A DNA stretch of 64,000 nt from an uncultured bacterium (GTDB lineage: Bacteria; Krumholzibacteriota; Krumholzibacteriia; LZORAL124-64-63), in assembly GCA_937864225.1 (NCBI GenBank), contig CALMJK010000008.1, forward strand, positions 1-64,000, in the 5' to 3' direction. The notes under the pieces are model-generated. The model was given only the letters and a program-made list of their open reading frames with translations, had not been told where the DNA came from and did not search any database. The position numbers and the translations under genes are program-made. Of this stretch, positions 30,247 to 39,104 are shown in pieces. How positions within the stretch are numbered: position 1 is the stretch's first letter; every line of letters starts with the position of its first letter.

Positions 30247-31788
30247 TTACACCGCCTCCTTCGCGGCCGTCTCGGGGCCGCCGCGCTGCACTCGTTCCAC
30301 CACGCTCGCGACCTGGCCGTCCCAGAACCGTGTCACCAAGGCGTCGCCGCGCCGCAGGCCCGCCGCCGATTTCAGCGGGCGGCCCGCGGCGTCCATGGTC
30401 ATGGTATAGCCGCGCGCCAGCAACCGCTCCGGGTCGAGGAGCCGAGCCCCGCCCTGCAAGGATTCCAACCGCCTGCCCGCCCTGGCCAGCGCCGCCGCGG
30501 CGAGACGCGCGACCCGGGCGGCCACCCGGTCCAGCGCCTGCCGGTGACGCGGCCAGGCGGCCAACAAACGGTCCCCGCGCAGCGCTCGCGTCACGACGAG
30601 ATCGCGGGCGTGAGCCGCCGCAAGCGAGCGCGCGGCGCCCAGGGCCAGACGGCGTCGCGTCTGCTCGTGCTGCGTCCGCTCGCGAGCCAGGCGCGCCAGC
30701 GACGCTGCCGTCAGGCCGGTCTGGAGGCCGGCCAGGTGCTCGCGCGCCGCCGCGACATCGCGCGCCACTCGACGCTCGAGACGGTGGGCGGAAAACCGCA
30801 TCCGATCGCGCGCCACCGCCAGCGCGGCCCGGGCCAGTTCGGCCGTGCGGCCGGCGGCCGCCTCGCACCGCGCCGCCGCGGTTGCAACGCGGTCCACGAG
30901 CAGTTGCGCGGCAGCGGTGGGAGTCTTGCAGTGCGCGTGCGCGACCAGATCGGCGAGCGCGAGGTCGATTTCGTGGCCGATCGCCGTGATCACGGGCACG
31001 GGACACCGCGCGATCGCCGCGCAGAGGTTCTGCTGATCGAACCACGACAGATCCGCCCGCGATCCGCCGCCCCGCGTGATGACGATCACGTCCATCCGCA
31101 GCCCCGCCAGGCCGCGCAGCGCGGCGATGATCTGCGGCTCGCTGCTCTCGCCGGCCATCCGGCAGTCGGCGCGCCAGACCCGGAAGCCAATTGCCGCCGC
31201 GCGCAGACCGCTCAGAAAATCCTGCTCCGCGGCGCTGCCCGCCGACGTGATCAGCCCCACGCGCAACGGCAGGTCCGGCAGCGCGAGCGAGGCTTGGCGC
31301 TTGAGCAGATCCTCTCGCCGGAGGAAGTCGAGCACGGCCCGCCGCTGCGCCTCGAGACGGCCCAGCGTGAAGTCCCGGTCCACCCCGACGACCTTCAGGC
31401 TGAGCTTTCCGTAGGGCGGGTAGTAGTCCACCACGCACTCGAGGCACACCTCGAGCTTGTCGGTCAGCCTGAGGTCGGGATCGCTGCCGTCGAGGAAGCG
31501 ACCAAGATCGAAGCGCTGCCGGTCCCAGCTCATGATCGCGACCGGCACCTGGAAACCGGCCGCGGCGCCTCCCGCCGCGGGCTGGTGCAATTCGAAGTAC
31601 ACGTGTTGGCGGCGCGCCGCGTCCGCGGGCAGGCGCTGCACCTCCCCGCGCACCCAGACCGGACCGGGAAACGCCTCGCGCAGCGCCGTCTGGATGGCCT
31701 GGTTCAGTTCCTCCACGGTGAAGACATGCCTGTCCGGGGGCCGTAGCGCCGGCGCCGAGCCGGCCGTGCCTCGTCCTCGCCGCTTCAT
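30247..31788 (-). CDS. xseA: Exonuclease VII large subunit
   Basis: Catalytic subunit that degrades single-stranded DNA from both ends. The 513 residues start with an OB-fold domain (FTVEELNQAI, VWVRGEV), then the nuclease domain with GLITSAGSAAEQDFL, the glycine-rich VITRGGGSRADLSWF, and ITAIGHEIDLALADLVAH, whose residues carry catalysis. A long helical region and a C-terminal GYTMT domain follow. Its ATG overlaps the aminopeptidase stop by four bases (ATGA). Confidence 0.96.
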   Translation of the reverse strand: MKRRGRGTAGSAPALRPPDRHVFTVEELNQAIQTALREAFPGPVWVRGEVQRLPADAARRQHVYFELHQPAAGGAAAGFQVPVAIMSWDRQRFDLGRFLDGSDPDLRLTDKLEVCLECVVDYYPPYGKLSLKVVGVDRDFTLGRLEAQRRAVLDFLRREDLLKRQASLALPDLPLRVGLITSAGSAAEQDFLSGLRAAAIGFRVWRADCRMAGESSEPQIIAALRGLAGLRMDVIVITRGGGSRADLSWFDQQNLCAAIARCPVPVITAIGHEIDLALADLVAHAHCKTPTAAAQLLVDRVATAAARCEAAAGRTAELARAALAVARDRMRFSAHRLERRVARDVAAAREHLAGLQTGLTAASLARLARERTQHEQTRRRLALGAARSLAAAHARDLVVTRALRGDRLLAAWPRHRQALDRVAARVARLAAAALARAGRRLESLQGGARLLDPERLLARGYTMTMDAAGRPLKSAAGLRRGDALVTRFWDGQVASVVERVQRGGPETAAKEAV

Positions 31789-33362
31789 CGCTGCGCCAGG
31801 ATCTGCACGGTCCGCGCGAGCAGACGCGCCCCGTAGCCCGTGGCCCCGCGCGGCCCCAGCGGTCCCGCGGTGTCGGTCCAGACCGGGCCCGCCATGTCCA
31901 CGTGCGCCCAGGCCACGCTGTCGGCCACGAACAGCGAGAGGAAGGCCGCGGCCGTGAGCGCGCCCCCGTCGCGCCCGCCGACGTTCTTGCAGTCCGCGAC
32001 GTCGCTACTCAGTAGTCGCCGGTGCTCATCGATCAGCGGCAACGGCCACACGCGCTCGAACGTGTCCCCGCCGGCGCGTTCCAGCGTTTCGAGGAGCCGC
32101 TCGTCGTTCCCCAGCACGCCGGCAAAGTGTTCCCCGAGCGCGATGCTGCAGGAGCCGGTCAGCGTGGCCACATCGATCAGCCAGTCGGGTTCTCGCGCGC
32201 AGGCATAGTGCAGGGCGTCGGCGAGGACGAGTCGTCCTTCCGCGTCCGTGTTGAGCACCTCGACCGTGCGCCCCGCCGCGGTGGTGATGACCTCGCCGGG
32301 CCTCAGCGCGGAGCCGTCCGGCATGTTCTCCGCGGCAGGCACGACGACCAGCAACCGCACCGGCAGTCCCAGCCGGGCGACGATCCGCGCCGCCCCCAGG
32401 ACCGCCGCCGCGCCTCCCATGTCATTCTTCATGACTTCCATGCTCTTGGGCGGTTTGAGGGAAATGCCACCGGAGTCGAAAGTGAGTCCCTTGCCCACGA
32501 GCGCGACCAGAGGACGGCGGTCGCGAACCCGCCGCCGGGCGCGGCCGCCGGGCGCGGGGCCGCCGGCGACCGGAGTTTCCAGCACGATCAGCCGCGGTTG
32601 GCAGGCGCTGCCTCTGGCGACGGCGAGCAGGCCGTTCATCTCCATCTTCTCGAGCTGCGCCGGCCCGAAGGACCGAAATGCGTACCCGTCCGCGCGAGCG
32701 ATCTCCCGCGCCTGCGCGGCCAGACGCACGGGGGTCAGGATATTGGGCGGCAGATTCACGGCTCGCCGCGCCCAGAGCGTGCCGGCGGCGTACGCCCGCC
32801 CCTCGTCGAGACCGCGCGTCATCGCCGCGACGCGCTCGCGTGACCGTTCCAGCAGGCTCCAGGCCCCGGGGCGGAAGGCGACCCGCTCGTCCTCCTCGCC
32901 CTCCTCGCTGATCTGCGCAGGCACTCCCCGGAAGCGCTCGGGCCGATCCAGCGACAGCTCGACCCCCTCGACCCAGGCGCGAGCGGCCGCCCGCGGCTCG
33001 AAATCGCGCGGCGGCAACTCGGGCAGCACGACGGCGCAGCGCGCGGCACGCACGCGGCGCGCCTGCGTCGCGGCCACCCCGGCGCAGCGACGCAGCCTCT
33101 GCAATGACAGATCGGCGGCCGGGCCCAGTCCCACCAGAAGCAACCAGGGAGCCGCGCAACCGCCGCCGGGCACCAGCAAGACGCTCTCGGCCTGGGCCCC
33201 GAACACGCGGCCGTCGGCGAGCCCACCCAGAACACCGCCGGCGGCCCGATCCAATTCGGCGAGCCGGCTGAAATCAGGCCCCCGTTCCGTCCTCGCCACG
33301 CCGACCACCAGCAGGTCGGCGGCCGTCGCCGCCGGCCGCCCCGTGCTCACCGTCCAATCCAT
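31785..33362 (-). CDS. pepA: Leucyl aminopeptidase (M17)
   Basis: Two-zinc exopeptidase releasing N-terminal residues from peptides; cytosolic. The 525 residues have the N-terminal macro-like domain and the catalytic domain with GKGLTFDSGGISLKP, MKNDMGGAA and the family signature NTDAEGRLVLADAL near 369-382. The ATG at 33362 follows AGGGAGG. PepA of some bacteria also binds DNA; nothing here tests that. First gene of pepA-xseA-xseB-ABC exporter, all with overlapping or abutting ends. Confidence 0.95.
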   Translation of the reverse strand: MDWTVSTGRPAATAADLLVVGVARTERGPDFSRLAELDRAAGGVLGGLADGRVFGAQAESVLLVPGGGCAAPWLLLVGLGPAADLSLQRLRRCAGVAATQARRVRAARCAVVLPELPPRDFEPRAAARAWVEGVELSLDRPERFRGVPAQISEEGEEDERVAFRPGAWSLLERSRERVAAMTRGLDEGRAYAAGTLWARRAVNLPPNILTPVRLAAQAREIARADGYAFRSFGPAQLEKMEMNGLLAVARGSACQPRLIVLETPVAGGPAPGGRARRRVRDRRPLVALVGKGLTFDSGGISLKPPKSMEVMKNDMGGAAAVLGAARIVARLGLPVRLLVVVPAAENMPDGSALRPGEVITTAAGRTVEVLNTDAEGRLVLADALHYACAREPDWLIDVATLTGSCSIALGEHFAGVLGNDERLLETLERAGGDTFERVWPLPLIDEHRRLLSSDVADCKNVGGRDGGALTAAAFLSLFVADSVAWAHVDMAGPVWTDTAGPLGPRGATGYGARLLARTVQILAQR

Positions 33363-33558
33363 GGCTGCCTCCCTTGCCGTCTCCCCTGACGCGGCCAGCG
33401 TGCATGATGCCGCCGCGCTGCTCCGGGCGCAAGACCCCGGCTGCCCCCGAGCGGCCCAGGCGTGCTTGCGCCAGCCCACCCCCTGTGTCACACTCCGCAA
33501 CTACCGGCGCATCGCTGCGTACTGAACACTGTGCGCGGCGACCGACCCGGAGGAAAAA

Positions 33559-34221
33559 ATGGACAACGAGGACGATCTCGACCGGGCCCCCGCAACCCCG
33601 CCACCGGGAGCGCAACCTCCGCCCTGGGAGGACCGGTCCAGGTACGGCTTCATCAACGCGGTCTACCTCACCACTCGCGAGGTGCTGCTCGCGCCTGGGC
33701 TGTTCTTCGCGAGGCCGATCAGCCAACCCGGGCTCTGGCAACCGCTGCTGTTCGCCATGGTGATCGGCGCCGTGAGCGCCTTCTTCGACTGGATGTGGAT
33801 GCTCGCCGGCTCCTCGCTGCGCGTCCTCGTCGGACAGGACATCGCCCGTCTCATGCGCGCCCAGTTCCTGTCCGGAATGGCTTTCCTGCTCAGCCCGGTG
33901 CTGGTCTTCGCGGGCGTGTTCCTGCGCGCGGCCGTCGTCCACGTCTGCCTGCTGATCGTGGACGCGGCGCGCGGCGGCTTCGCCGCCACCTTCCGCGTCG
34001 TGGCCTACTCGGAAGCGGTCTGGATCCTGGCCGTCCTGCCGTTCTGCGGCAACCTGTTCGCCGTCGTTTGGGGCACCATCGTGGCCATCGTGGGCGTGCG
34101 TGAATTGCACCGTTGCGAAAGCTGGCGCGCCGTGGTGGGCGTCCTTCTCCCGTTGCTGATCTGCCTTTCGAGCTGCGGCGGGCTTACGATGCTGGCCATC
34201 ACGCGCGGCCTGCTCGACTGA
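33559..34221 (+). CDS. YIP1 family membrane protein
   Basis: A 220-residue membrane protein with an acidic, proline-rich N-terminus (residues 1-25: DNEDDLD..PPPGAQPPPWED), then about five hydrophobic segments of the Yip1 type (REVLLAPGLFFARP is the usual lead-in). No catalytic motif; function of bacterial members is unknown. The ATG at 33559 has GGAGG five bases upstream. The stop overlaps the next ATG by one base (TGATG). The 196-base gap to divergent pepA shows no convincing promoter. Confidence 0.8.
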   Translation: MDNEDDLDRAPATPPPGAQPPPWEDRSRYGFINAVYLTTREVLLAPGLFFARPISQPGLWQPLLFAMVIGAVSAFFDWMWMLAGSSLRVLVGQDIARLMRAQFLSGMAFLLSPVLVFAGVFLRAAVVHVCLLIVDAARGGFAATFRVVAYSEAVWILAVLPFCGNLFAVVWGTIVAIVGVRELHRCESWRAVVGVLLPLLICLSSCGGLTMLAITRGLLD

Positions 34222-34631
34222 TGCGCCTCGACCGCCAGCAGGATCCGCTGCCGCGACAGCTCGCCTTCGCCTTCGCCGCCCTCGCCGCCCTGGGCTGGAT
34301 CGCGCTGCGCTTTTGGCCCGATGCCTTGCTCCGCCTGGCCCGCTGCCCTCTGCGCGACATGACCGGGATCCCCTGCCCCACCTGCGCCGGCACCCACGCC
34401 GCGGCGGCGCTGGCGCGGCTCGACATCGCCGCCGCCTGCGCTGCGAATCCGCTCGTGCCGCTGACCGCCCTGGTCCTCATCGGATGGCTCGGCTGGGCGT
34501 TGTTGGCGACGCTGGACCCGCGCTGGCGAGTACGGCTCGTCGTGTCCGGGCGCGAGCGCCAGGTGCTGCGCGCGGCGGCGATCGCGGGCCTGATCGGGTT
34601 CTGGGCGTGGCAGGTCTGCCGGCTGCGCTAG
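34221..34631 (+). CDS. DUF2752 membrane protein
   Basis: A 136-residue protein with three hydrophobic segments and the family marker CPTCAGTHAAAAL (usually CPGCGLTRA) between the first two. The first segment ends in CPLRDMTGIPCPTC. Function unknown in the family. It is coupled to the YIP1 gene by a one-base overlap and ends 13 bases before the convergent acyl-CoA dehydrogenase gene. Confidence 0.82.
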   Translation: MRLDRQQDPLPRQLAFAFAALAALGWIALRFWPDALLRLARCPLRDMTGIPCPTCAGTHAAAALARLDIAAACAANPLVPLTALVLIGWLGWALLATLDPRWRVRLVVSGRERQVLRAAAIAGLIGFWAWQVCRLR

Positions 34632-34644
34632 GACGCGTGAGTCG

Positions 34645-35787
34645 CTAGGACTCCGCCAACAGCCGCCGGGCGATCACCAGGCGCTGGATTTCGCTGGTCC
34701 CCTCGTAGATGCGCGTGATGCGAACATCGCGATAGTAGCGCTCGACGGCGTACTCCTTGACGTAACCGTAGCCGCCGTGGATCTGCAGCGCCGTGTCCGC
34801 GGCCCGACCCGCGGCCTCGGTGGCGAACAACTTGGCCATGGCCGCCTCTTTGCTGCACGGGCGACCGCGGTCCTTGAGCCAGGCGGCGCGGAAGCCGAGC
34901 ATTCGGCCCGCGTCGAGGTCGGTGGCCATGTCGGCCAGCATGTTCTGGATCACGGGCTGGTCGGCGAGCGGTCGGCCGAATTGCTCGCGCACTTTCGCGT
35001 AGCGCACGGCCTCGTCGAGACACGCGTAGCCGATGCCGAGGGCCTGGAACGCGACGCCGATGCGGCCGGCGTCGAGCGCGGCCATCGCGATCCGGAAACC
35101 ATCCCCCTCGCGCCCGATCAGTTGGTCGGCCGGCACGCGCACGTCCGCGAGATCCAGCGCCACCGTGTCGGACGCGCGCAGTCCCATTTTGTCCTCCTTC
35201 TTCGCGACCGTCAGGCCGGGGCTCCCGCGTTCGACGACGAAGGCGTGGATGTCGCGGTGCCCCGACGTGCCGGGCGTGCGGGCGAGGACGACGAAAAAGG
35301 CGGCGCGCGCGCCGTTGGTGACGTAGAGCTTGCTGCCCTCGAGGATCCAGACGTCGCCGTCGCGCCGCGCGGTGCTCGTCAGCGCGGCCGCGTCGCTGCC
35401 GGCGCCCGCCTCGGTGACGCAGAAGGCGGCGATCTCGCCCGCCGCCATACGGGGCAGGAAGCGCCGCTTGATTTCGGGGCTGCCGAACATGGCCAGCGGG
35501 TAGGACCCCACGCTGTTGTGCACTGTCACCATGATCGCCACGCCCGCGCTGGCGCGACTGAGCTCCTCCACGACGAGGGCGTAGCTGATCGTGTCGACGG
35601 CAAGCCCCCCGAACTCCTCCGGGAAGGCGAGCGCGAAGAAGCCGCTTTCGCGCAGCTTCGCGACGAGAGCCTCGGGGATCTCGCCCTGCGCGTCCATCTC
35701 CCGCGCGAGCGGCGCCACCTCGCGGCGCGCGAAGTCGCGCACCATGTCGCGCATCATGAGTTGGGTCTCGCTGAAATCGAAATCCAT
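34645..35787 (-). CDS. Acyl-CoA dehydrogenase (first paralogue)
   Basis: FAD enzyme forming 2-enoyl-CoA from acyl-CoA and passing electrons to ETF. The 380 residues have the standard domains, with [11 protein letters not shown] and WILEGSKLYVTNG in the FAD-binding middle region, REQFGRPL and QIHGGYGYVKEY in the C-terminal domain. The catalytic base is the Glu of [11 protein letters not shown], the position used by short-chain and butyryl-CoA enzymes. It starts nine bases after the next paralogue. Last gene of the beta-oxidation block. Chain specificity is not readable. Confidence 0.93.
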   Translation of the reverse strand: MDFDFSETQLMMRDMVRDFARREVAPLAREMDAQGEIPEALVAKLRESGFFALAFPEEFGGLAVDTISYALVVEELSRASAGVAIMVTVHNSVGSYPLAMFGSPEIKRRFLPRMAAGEIAAFCVTEAGAGSDAAALTSTARRDGDVWILEGSKLYVTNGARAAFFVVLARTPGTSGHRDIHAFVVERGSPGLTVAKKEDKMGLRASDTVALDLADVRVPADQLIGREGDGFRIAMAALDAGRIGVAFQALGIGYACLDEAVRYAKVREQFGRPLADQPVIQNMLADMATDLDAGRMLGFRAAWLKDRGRPCSKEAAMAKLFATEAAGRAADTALQIHGGYGYVKEYAVERYYRDVRITRIYEGTSEIQRLVIARRLLAES

Positions 35788-35796
35788 CGCGGCATC

Positions 35797-36936
35797 CTAC
35801 CTGAGCTGGCCGGCGGCAATGACCATCCGCTGCGCCTCGCTCGTCCCCTCGTAGATTTCGCAGATCTTGGCGTCGCGAAAATGCCGCTCCACGGGATATT
35901 CCTTGCTGTACCCGTTGCCGCCGAGGATCTGCACCGCCTCGTTGACCACGAAGCCGGCCGTCTCGCTGGCGAACAGCTTCGCCATGGCCGACTCCTCGCT
36001 GTGCCGAACCTTGATGTCCTTGAGCCAGGCGGCGCGCAGCGTCAGCAACCGGGCGGCATCGAGGCGGGTGCGCATGTCGGCGATCTTCCACTGGATGGCC
36101 TGGAAGGAGGCGATCGGACGCCCGAACTGCTCCCTTTGCTTTGCGTACGCGACCGCCGAATCGTACGCCGCCTGGGCGATGCCCAGGGCTTGCGCGGCGA
36201 TGCCGATGCGCCCGCCGTCCAGCGTCGACATGGCGATCTTGAAGCCTTCGCCCGGCTGACCGAGCAGGTTGGCGGCCGGCACGCGCACGTTGTCGAAGGC
36301 GAGTTGTGCCGTATCCGAGGCCCGCAGTCCCATCTTCTTTTCCTTCGCGATGACCGCGAAACCGAGCGTGTCGGTGTCGACGATGTAGGCGTTGATGCCC
36401 TTGTGCTTCTTCTCCGGATCGGCCATGGCAAAGACGATCAGGACGTCGGCGTTGGCGCCGTTGGTGATGAAATTCTTGAGCCCGTTCAAGACCCAATGAT
36501 CGCCGTCGCGCACGGCGCGCGTCTGCTGATTGGCGGCATCGGTGCCGGCATTGGGCTCGCTCAAGCAGAAAGCGCCCAGCTTCTCGCCCCTGGCCAGCGG
36601 CGCCAGCACGCGATTCTTCTGCTCGTCGTTGCCGAAGGTCTCCAGCGGCCAACAGACCAGGCTGTTGTTGACGGACATGATGACGCCCGTGCTGGCGCAC
36701 GCCTTCGATATCTCCTCGAGGGCCACGATGTAACTCACCGTGTCGAGTGCGGCGCCTCCGAATTCCGCGGCGACGTTCATGCCCATGAAGCCCAGCTCGC
36801 CCAACCGCTTCACGACCTCCGCGGGGAAGCGCTCCTCGCGGTCGATGGCGGCGGCGATCGGCGACACCTCGCGCGCGGCGAAATCGGCGGCCAGCTTGCG
36901 GATCGTCTCCTGCGGCTCAGTCAGCGCGAAATCCAC
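35797..36936 (-). CDS. Acyl-CoA dehydrogenase (second paralogue)
   Basis: Same family, 379 residues. FCLSEPNAGTDA and WVLNGLKNFITNG mark the FAD region; REQFGRPI and QILGGNGYSKEY follow; the catalytic Glu is in EIYEGTSEAQR. Its closest architectural match is butyryl-/short-chain acyl-CoA dehydrogenase (GVIMSVNNSLVCWPL stretch), supported by the 3-hydroxybutyryl-CoA dehydrogenase immediately upstream. The GTG at 36936 follows GGGGGA. No etfAB genes lie in the window. Confidence 0.93.
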   Translation of the reverse strand: MDFALTEPQETIRKLAADFAAREVSPIAAAIDREERFPAEVVKRLGELGFMGMNVAAEFGGAALDTVSYIVALEEISKACASTGVIMSVNNSLVCWPLETFGNDEQKNRVLAPLARGEKLGAFCLSEPNAGTDAANQQTRAVRDGDHWVLNGLKNFITNGANADVLIVFAMADPEKKHKGINAYIVDTDTLGFAVIAKEKKMGLRASDTAQLAFDNVRVPAANLLGQPGEGFKIAMSTLDGGRIGIAAQALGIAQAAYDSAVAYAKQREQFGRPIASFQAIQWKIADMRTRLDAARLLTLRAAWLKDIKVRHSEESAMAKLFASETAGFVVNEAVQILGGNGYSKEYPVERHFRDAKICEIYEGTSEAQRMVIAAGQLR

Positions 36937-36951
36937 GGTCGTCCCCCGTTC

Positions 36952-37794
36952 TCAAGCGTACTCGTAGAAGCCCCGGCCCGACTTGCGGCCGAGGTGCCCG
37001 GCGGCCACCATGCGGCGCAACAGCGGGCAAGGACGGTATTTGTCGTCGCCCAATCCCTCGTGCAGAACCTCCATGATGTCGAGGCAGACATCCAACCCGA
37101 TGAAGTCTGCCAATGTGAGCGGGCCCATCGGATGGTTCATCCCCAGCTTCATCACCGTGTCGATCGCGTCGCGGTCCGCGATGCCCTCCATCAGGCAGAA
37201 CACCGCCTCGTTGATCATGGGCAACAGCACGCGATTGCTGATGAACCCCGGATAGTCCTGGACCGCCACGGGAGTCTTGCCCAGATCGCGCGCCAGCTGC
37301 ATGACCCGCTGCAGCGTCTCCGGCGCCGTGGCTTGACCCGTGACGACCTCGACGAGTTTCATCAACGGCACCGGGTTCATGAAGTGCATGCCGATGACCT
37401 GGGCCGGGCGCTTGGTGACCGCCGCGATTTTCGTGATGGAGATCGCCGAGGTATTGCTGGCCAGCAGCGCGCCCTTGGGACAGACCGCGTCGAGACGCTT
37501 GAAGATGTCCTGCTTCACGGCGAAGTCTTCGAACACGGCCTCGACGGCCAGTTCGACTCCCCGGCAATCATCGATGGAGGTCGCGCCGTTGATCCGCTTC
37601 AAGGCCGCCTCGGCCTGGGCGGCGGTGATGATCTCCTTCTTGGCCTGCCGGTCCAGGTTCCCCTTGATGGTCGCGAGCGCCTTGTCCACCCGCGCCTGCT
37701 CGGCTTCGACCAGCGTCACCTCGTGCCCGTACTGCGCCAGCACATGGGCGATGCCGTTGCCCATCGTGCCGCCGCCGATCACCGCGACCTTCAT
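36952..37794 (-). CDS. hbd: 3-hydroxybutyryl-CoA dehydrogenase
   Basis: NAD(P)-dependent oxidation of 3-hydroxyacyl-CoA to 3-oxoacyl-CoA. The 280 residues equal the short single-domain enzymes. Rossmann motif GGGTMGNGIA at the N-terminus, conserved SNTSAISI, catalytic His in GMHFMNPVPLMKLVEV, and the C-terminal GPLTLADFIGLD. The ATG at 37794 follows GGGTGGA. It lies between thiolase and acyl-CoA dehydrogenase genes. Confidence 0.95.
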   Translation of the reverse strand: MKVAVIGGGTMGNGIAHVLAQYGHEVTLVEAEQARVDKALATIKGNLDRQAKKEIITAAQAEAALKRINGATSIDDCRGVELAVEAVFEDFAVKQDIFKRLDAVCPKGALLASNTSAISITKIAAVTKRPAQVIGMHFMNPVPLMKLVEVVTGQATAPETLQRVMQLARDLGKTPVAVQDYPGFISNRVLLPMINEAVFCLMEGIADRDAIDTVMKLGMNHPMGPLTLADFIGLDVCLDIMEVLHEGLGDDKYRPCPLLRRMVAAGHLGRKSGRGFYEYA

Positions 37795-37865
37795 TTTCCA
37801 CCCTCGCTAGGCTGAAGTTGCGCGGCGGGGCCCGCATGGCCCGCGCCTGTCCTCATCCCCATTGC

Positions 37866-39053
37866 TCAAGGCAGGCTGATCGCCAGGGCCACGGCGTCGC
37901 CGCCGCCCAGGCAGAGCGTGGCGATGCCCCGCTTGACGCCGCGATCCTCCATGGCATGGAGCAGCGTGACGAGAATGCGCGCGCCCGACGCTCCGATCGG
38001 GTGGCCGAGCGCGATGCCTCCCCCGCGCACGTTCACTTGGGCGGGGTCGAGCCCGGACTCCTGGATCACCGCCACCGCCTGGGCCGCGAATGCCTCGTTG
38101 AGCTCGAAGAGACCGAACGCCTCGAGCTTGCATGCGAGCCGGCCCAGCAGGTTGCTCAACGCCCGCACCGGCGCCATCATCACCCACTGCGGCTCCACGG
38201 CGCCCGTGGCGTAGCCGTCGATCACGGCGCGCACGCGCAGGCCCTGGGAGCGGGCGAACTTCTCGCCGCAGACGAGCAGCGCCGCCGCGCCGTCGTTGAT
38301 CGTGCTGGCGTTGCCCGGCGTGACCGTGCCGCCGTCGCGCTTGAAGGCAGGGCGCAGCTTCGCGAGCGAGGCCACGCCGGCGTCGGCCCGGGGGCCTTCG
38401 TCGTGGAGGATTCGGACGGGATCGCCCTTGCGCTGCGGCACGTCGACCGGCGCGATCTCGCGCGCGAATTCCCCGCCGTCGCGGGCGGCCACGGCGCGCC
38501 GCTGCGACTCGGCGGCGTAAGCGTCCTGCCGCTCGCGGCTGATCCCGTACTTCTCCACGACAAGCTCGGCCGTCATGCCCATGTGGTAGTCGTTGTAGGC
38601 GTCCCAGAGACCGTCGTGGACCATCAGGTCGGTCACTTGGCCGTGCCCCAGCCGCAAGCCGTCGCGGGCTCCGAACAAGGCGTAGGGGATCCTGCTCATG
38701 TTCTCCATGCCGCCGGCCAGGACGCAGCTCGCGTCGCCGGCCCGGATGGCTTGCGCCGCCAGCGCGACGGCTTTCAGACCCGACCCGCACACCTTGTTCA
38801 GCGTCATGGCGCTCACGGCCGGTGGCACGCCCCCGAAGATCGCCGCCTGCCGTGCCGGGTTCTGTCCCAGGCCGGCCTGCACGACATTGCCCATGATCAC
38901 CTCGTCGATCAGGCCCGGATCGACGGAAGCGCGCTCTAGGACCGCCTTGAGGCAGACGGCGCCGAGCTTCGGGGCCGGCACCTCGGCCAGGCCGCCCTGA
39001 AAGCGGCCGATCGGGGTGCGGACAGCCTCCACGATGACAGCCTTGTCGCTCAC
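37866..39053 (-). CDS. Acetyl-CoA acetyltransferase (thiolase)
   Basis: Cleaves 3-oxoacyl-CoA or condenses two acetyl-CoA. The 395 residues show the nucleophile Cys in NKVCGSGLKA (Cys89), the His in GGGIALGHPIGASGAR, and a C-terminal CLGGGDAVA, where most thiolases have CIGGGxG. The GTG at 39053 has AGGAGG nine bases upstream. It forms the core of a butyryl/crotonyl-CoA module with hbd and the dehydrogenases. Confidence 0.95.
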   Translation of the reverse strand: MSDKAVIVEAVRTPIGRFQGGLAEVPAPKLGAVCLKAVLERASVDPGLIDEVIMGNVVQAGLGQNPARQAAIFGGVPPAVSAMTLNKVCGSGLKAVALAAQAIRAGDASCVLAGGMENMSRIPYALFGARDGLRLGHGQVTDLMVHDGLWDAYNDYHMGMTAELVVEKYGISRERQDAYAAESQRRAVAARDGGEFAREIAPVDVPQRKGDPVRILHDEGPRADAGVASLAKLRPAFKRDGGTVTPGNASTINDGAAALLVCGEKFARSQGLRVRAVIDGYATGAVEPQWVMMAPVRALSNLLGRLACKLEAFGLFELNEAFAAQAVAVIQESGLDPAQVNVRGGGIALGHPIGASGARILVTLLHAMEDRGVKRGIATLCLGGGDAVALAISLP

Positions 39054-39104
39054 GTTCGCGATCCTCCTGTCCGGGTGTCGGTCGTCGCCGGCAAAGCCGG
39101 CGCG

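Noticed and set aside
34777-37815. A 1012-codon plus-strand frame across three genes
   Set aside because: It lies opposite two acyl-CoA dehydrogenases and hbd, repeats itself because the dehydrogenases are paralogues, and has no recognisable domain or ribosome site.
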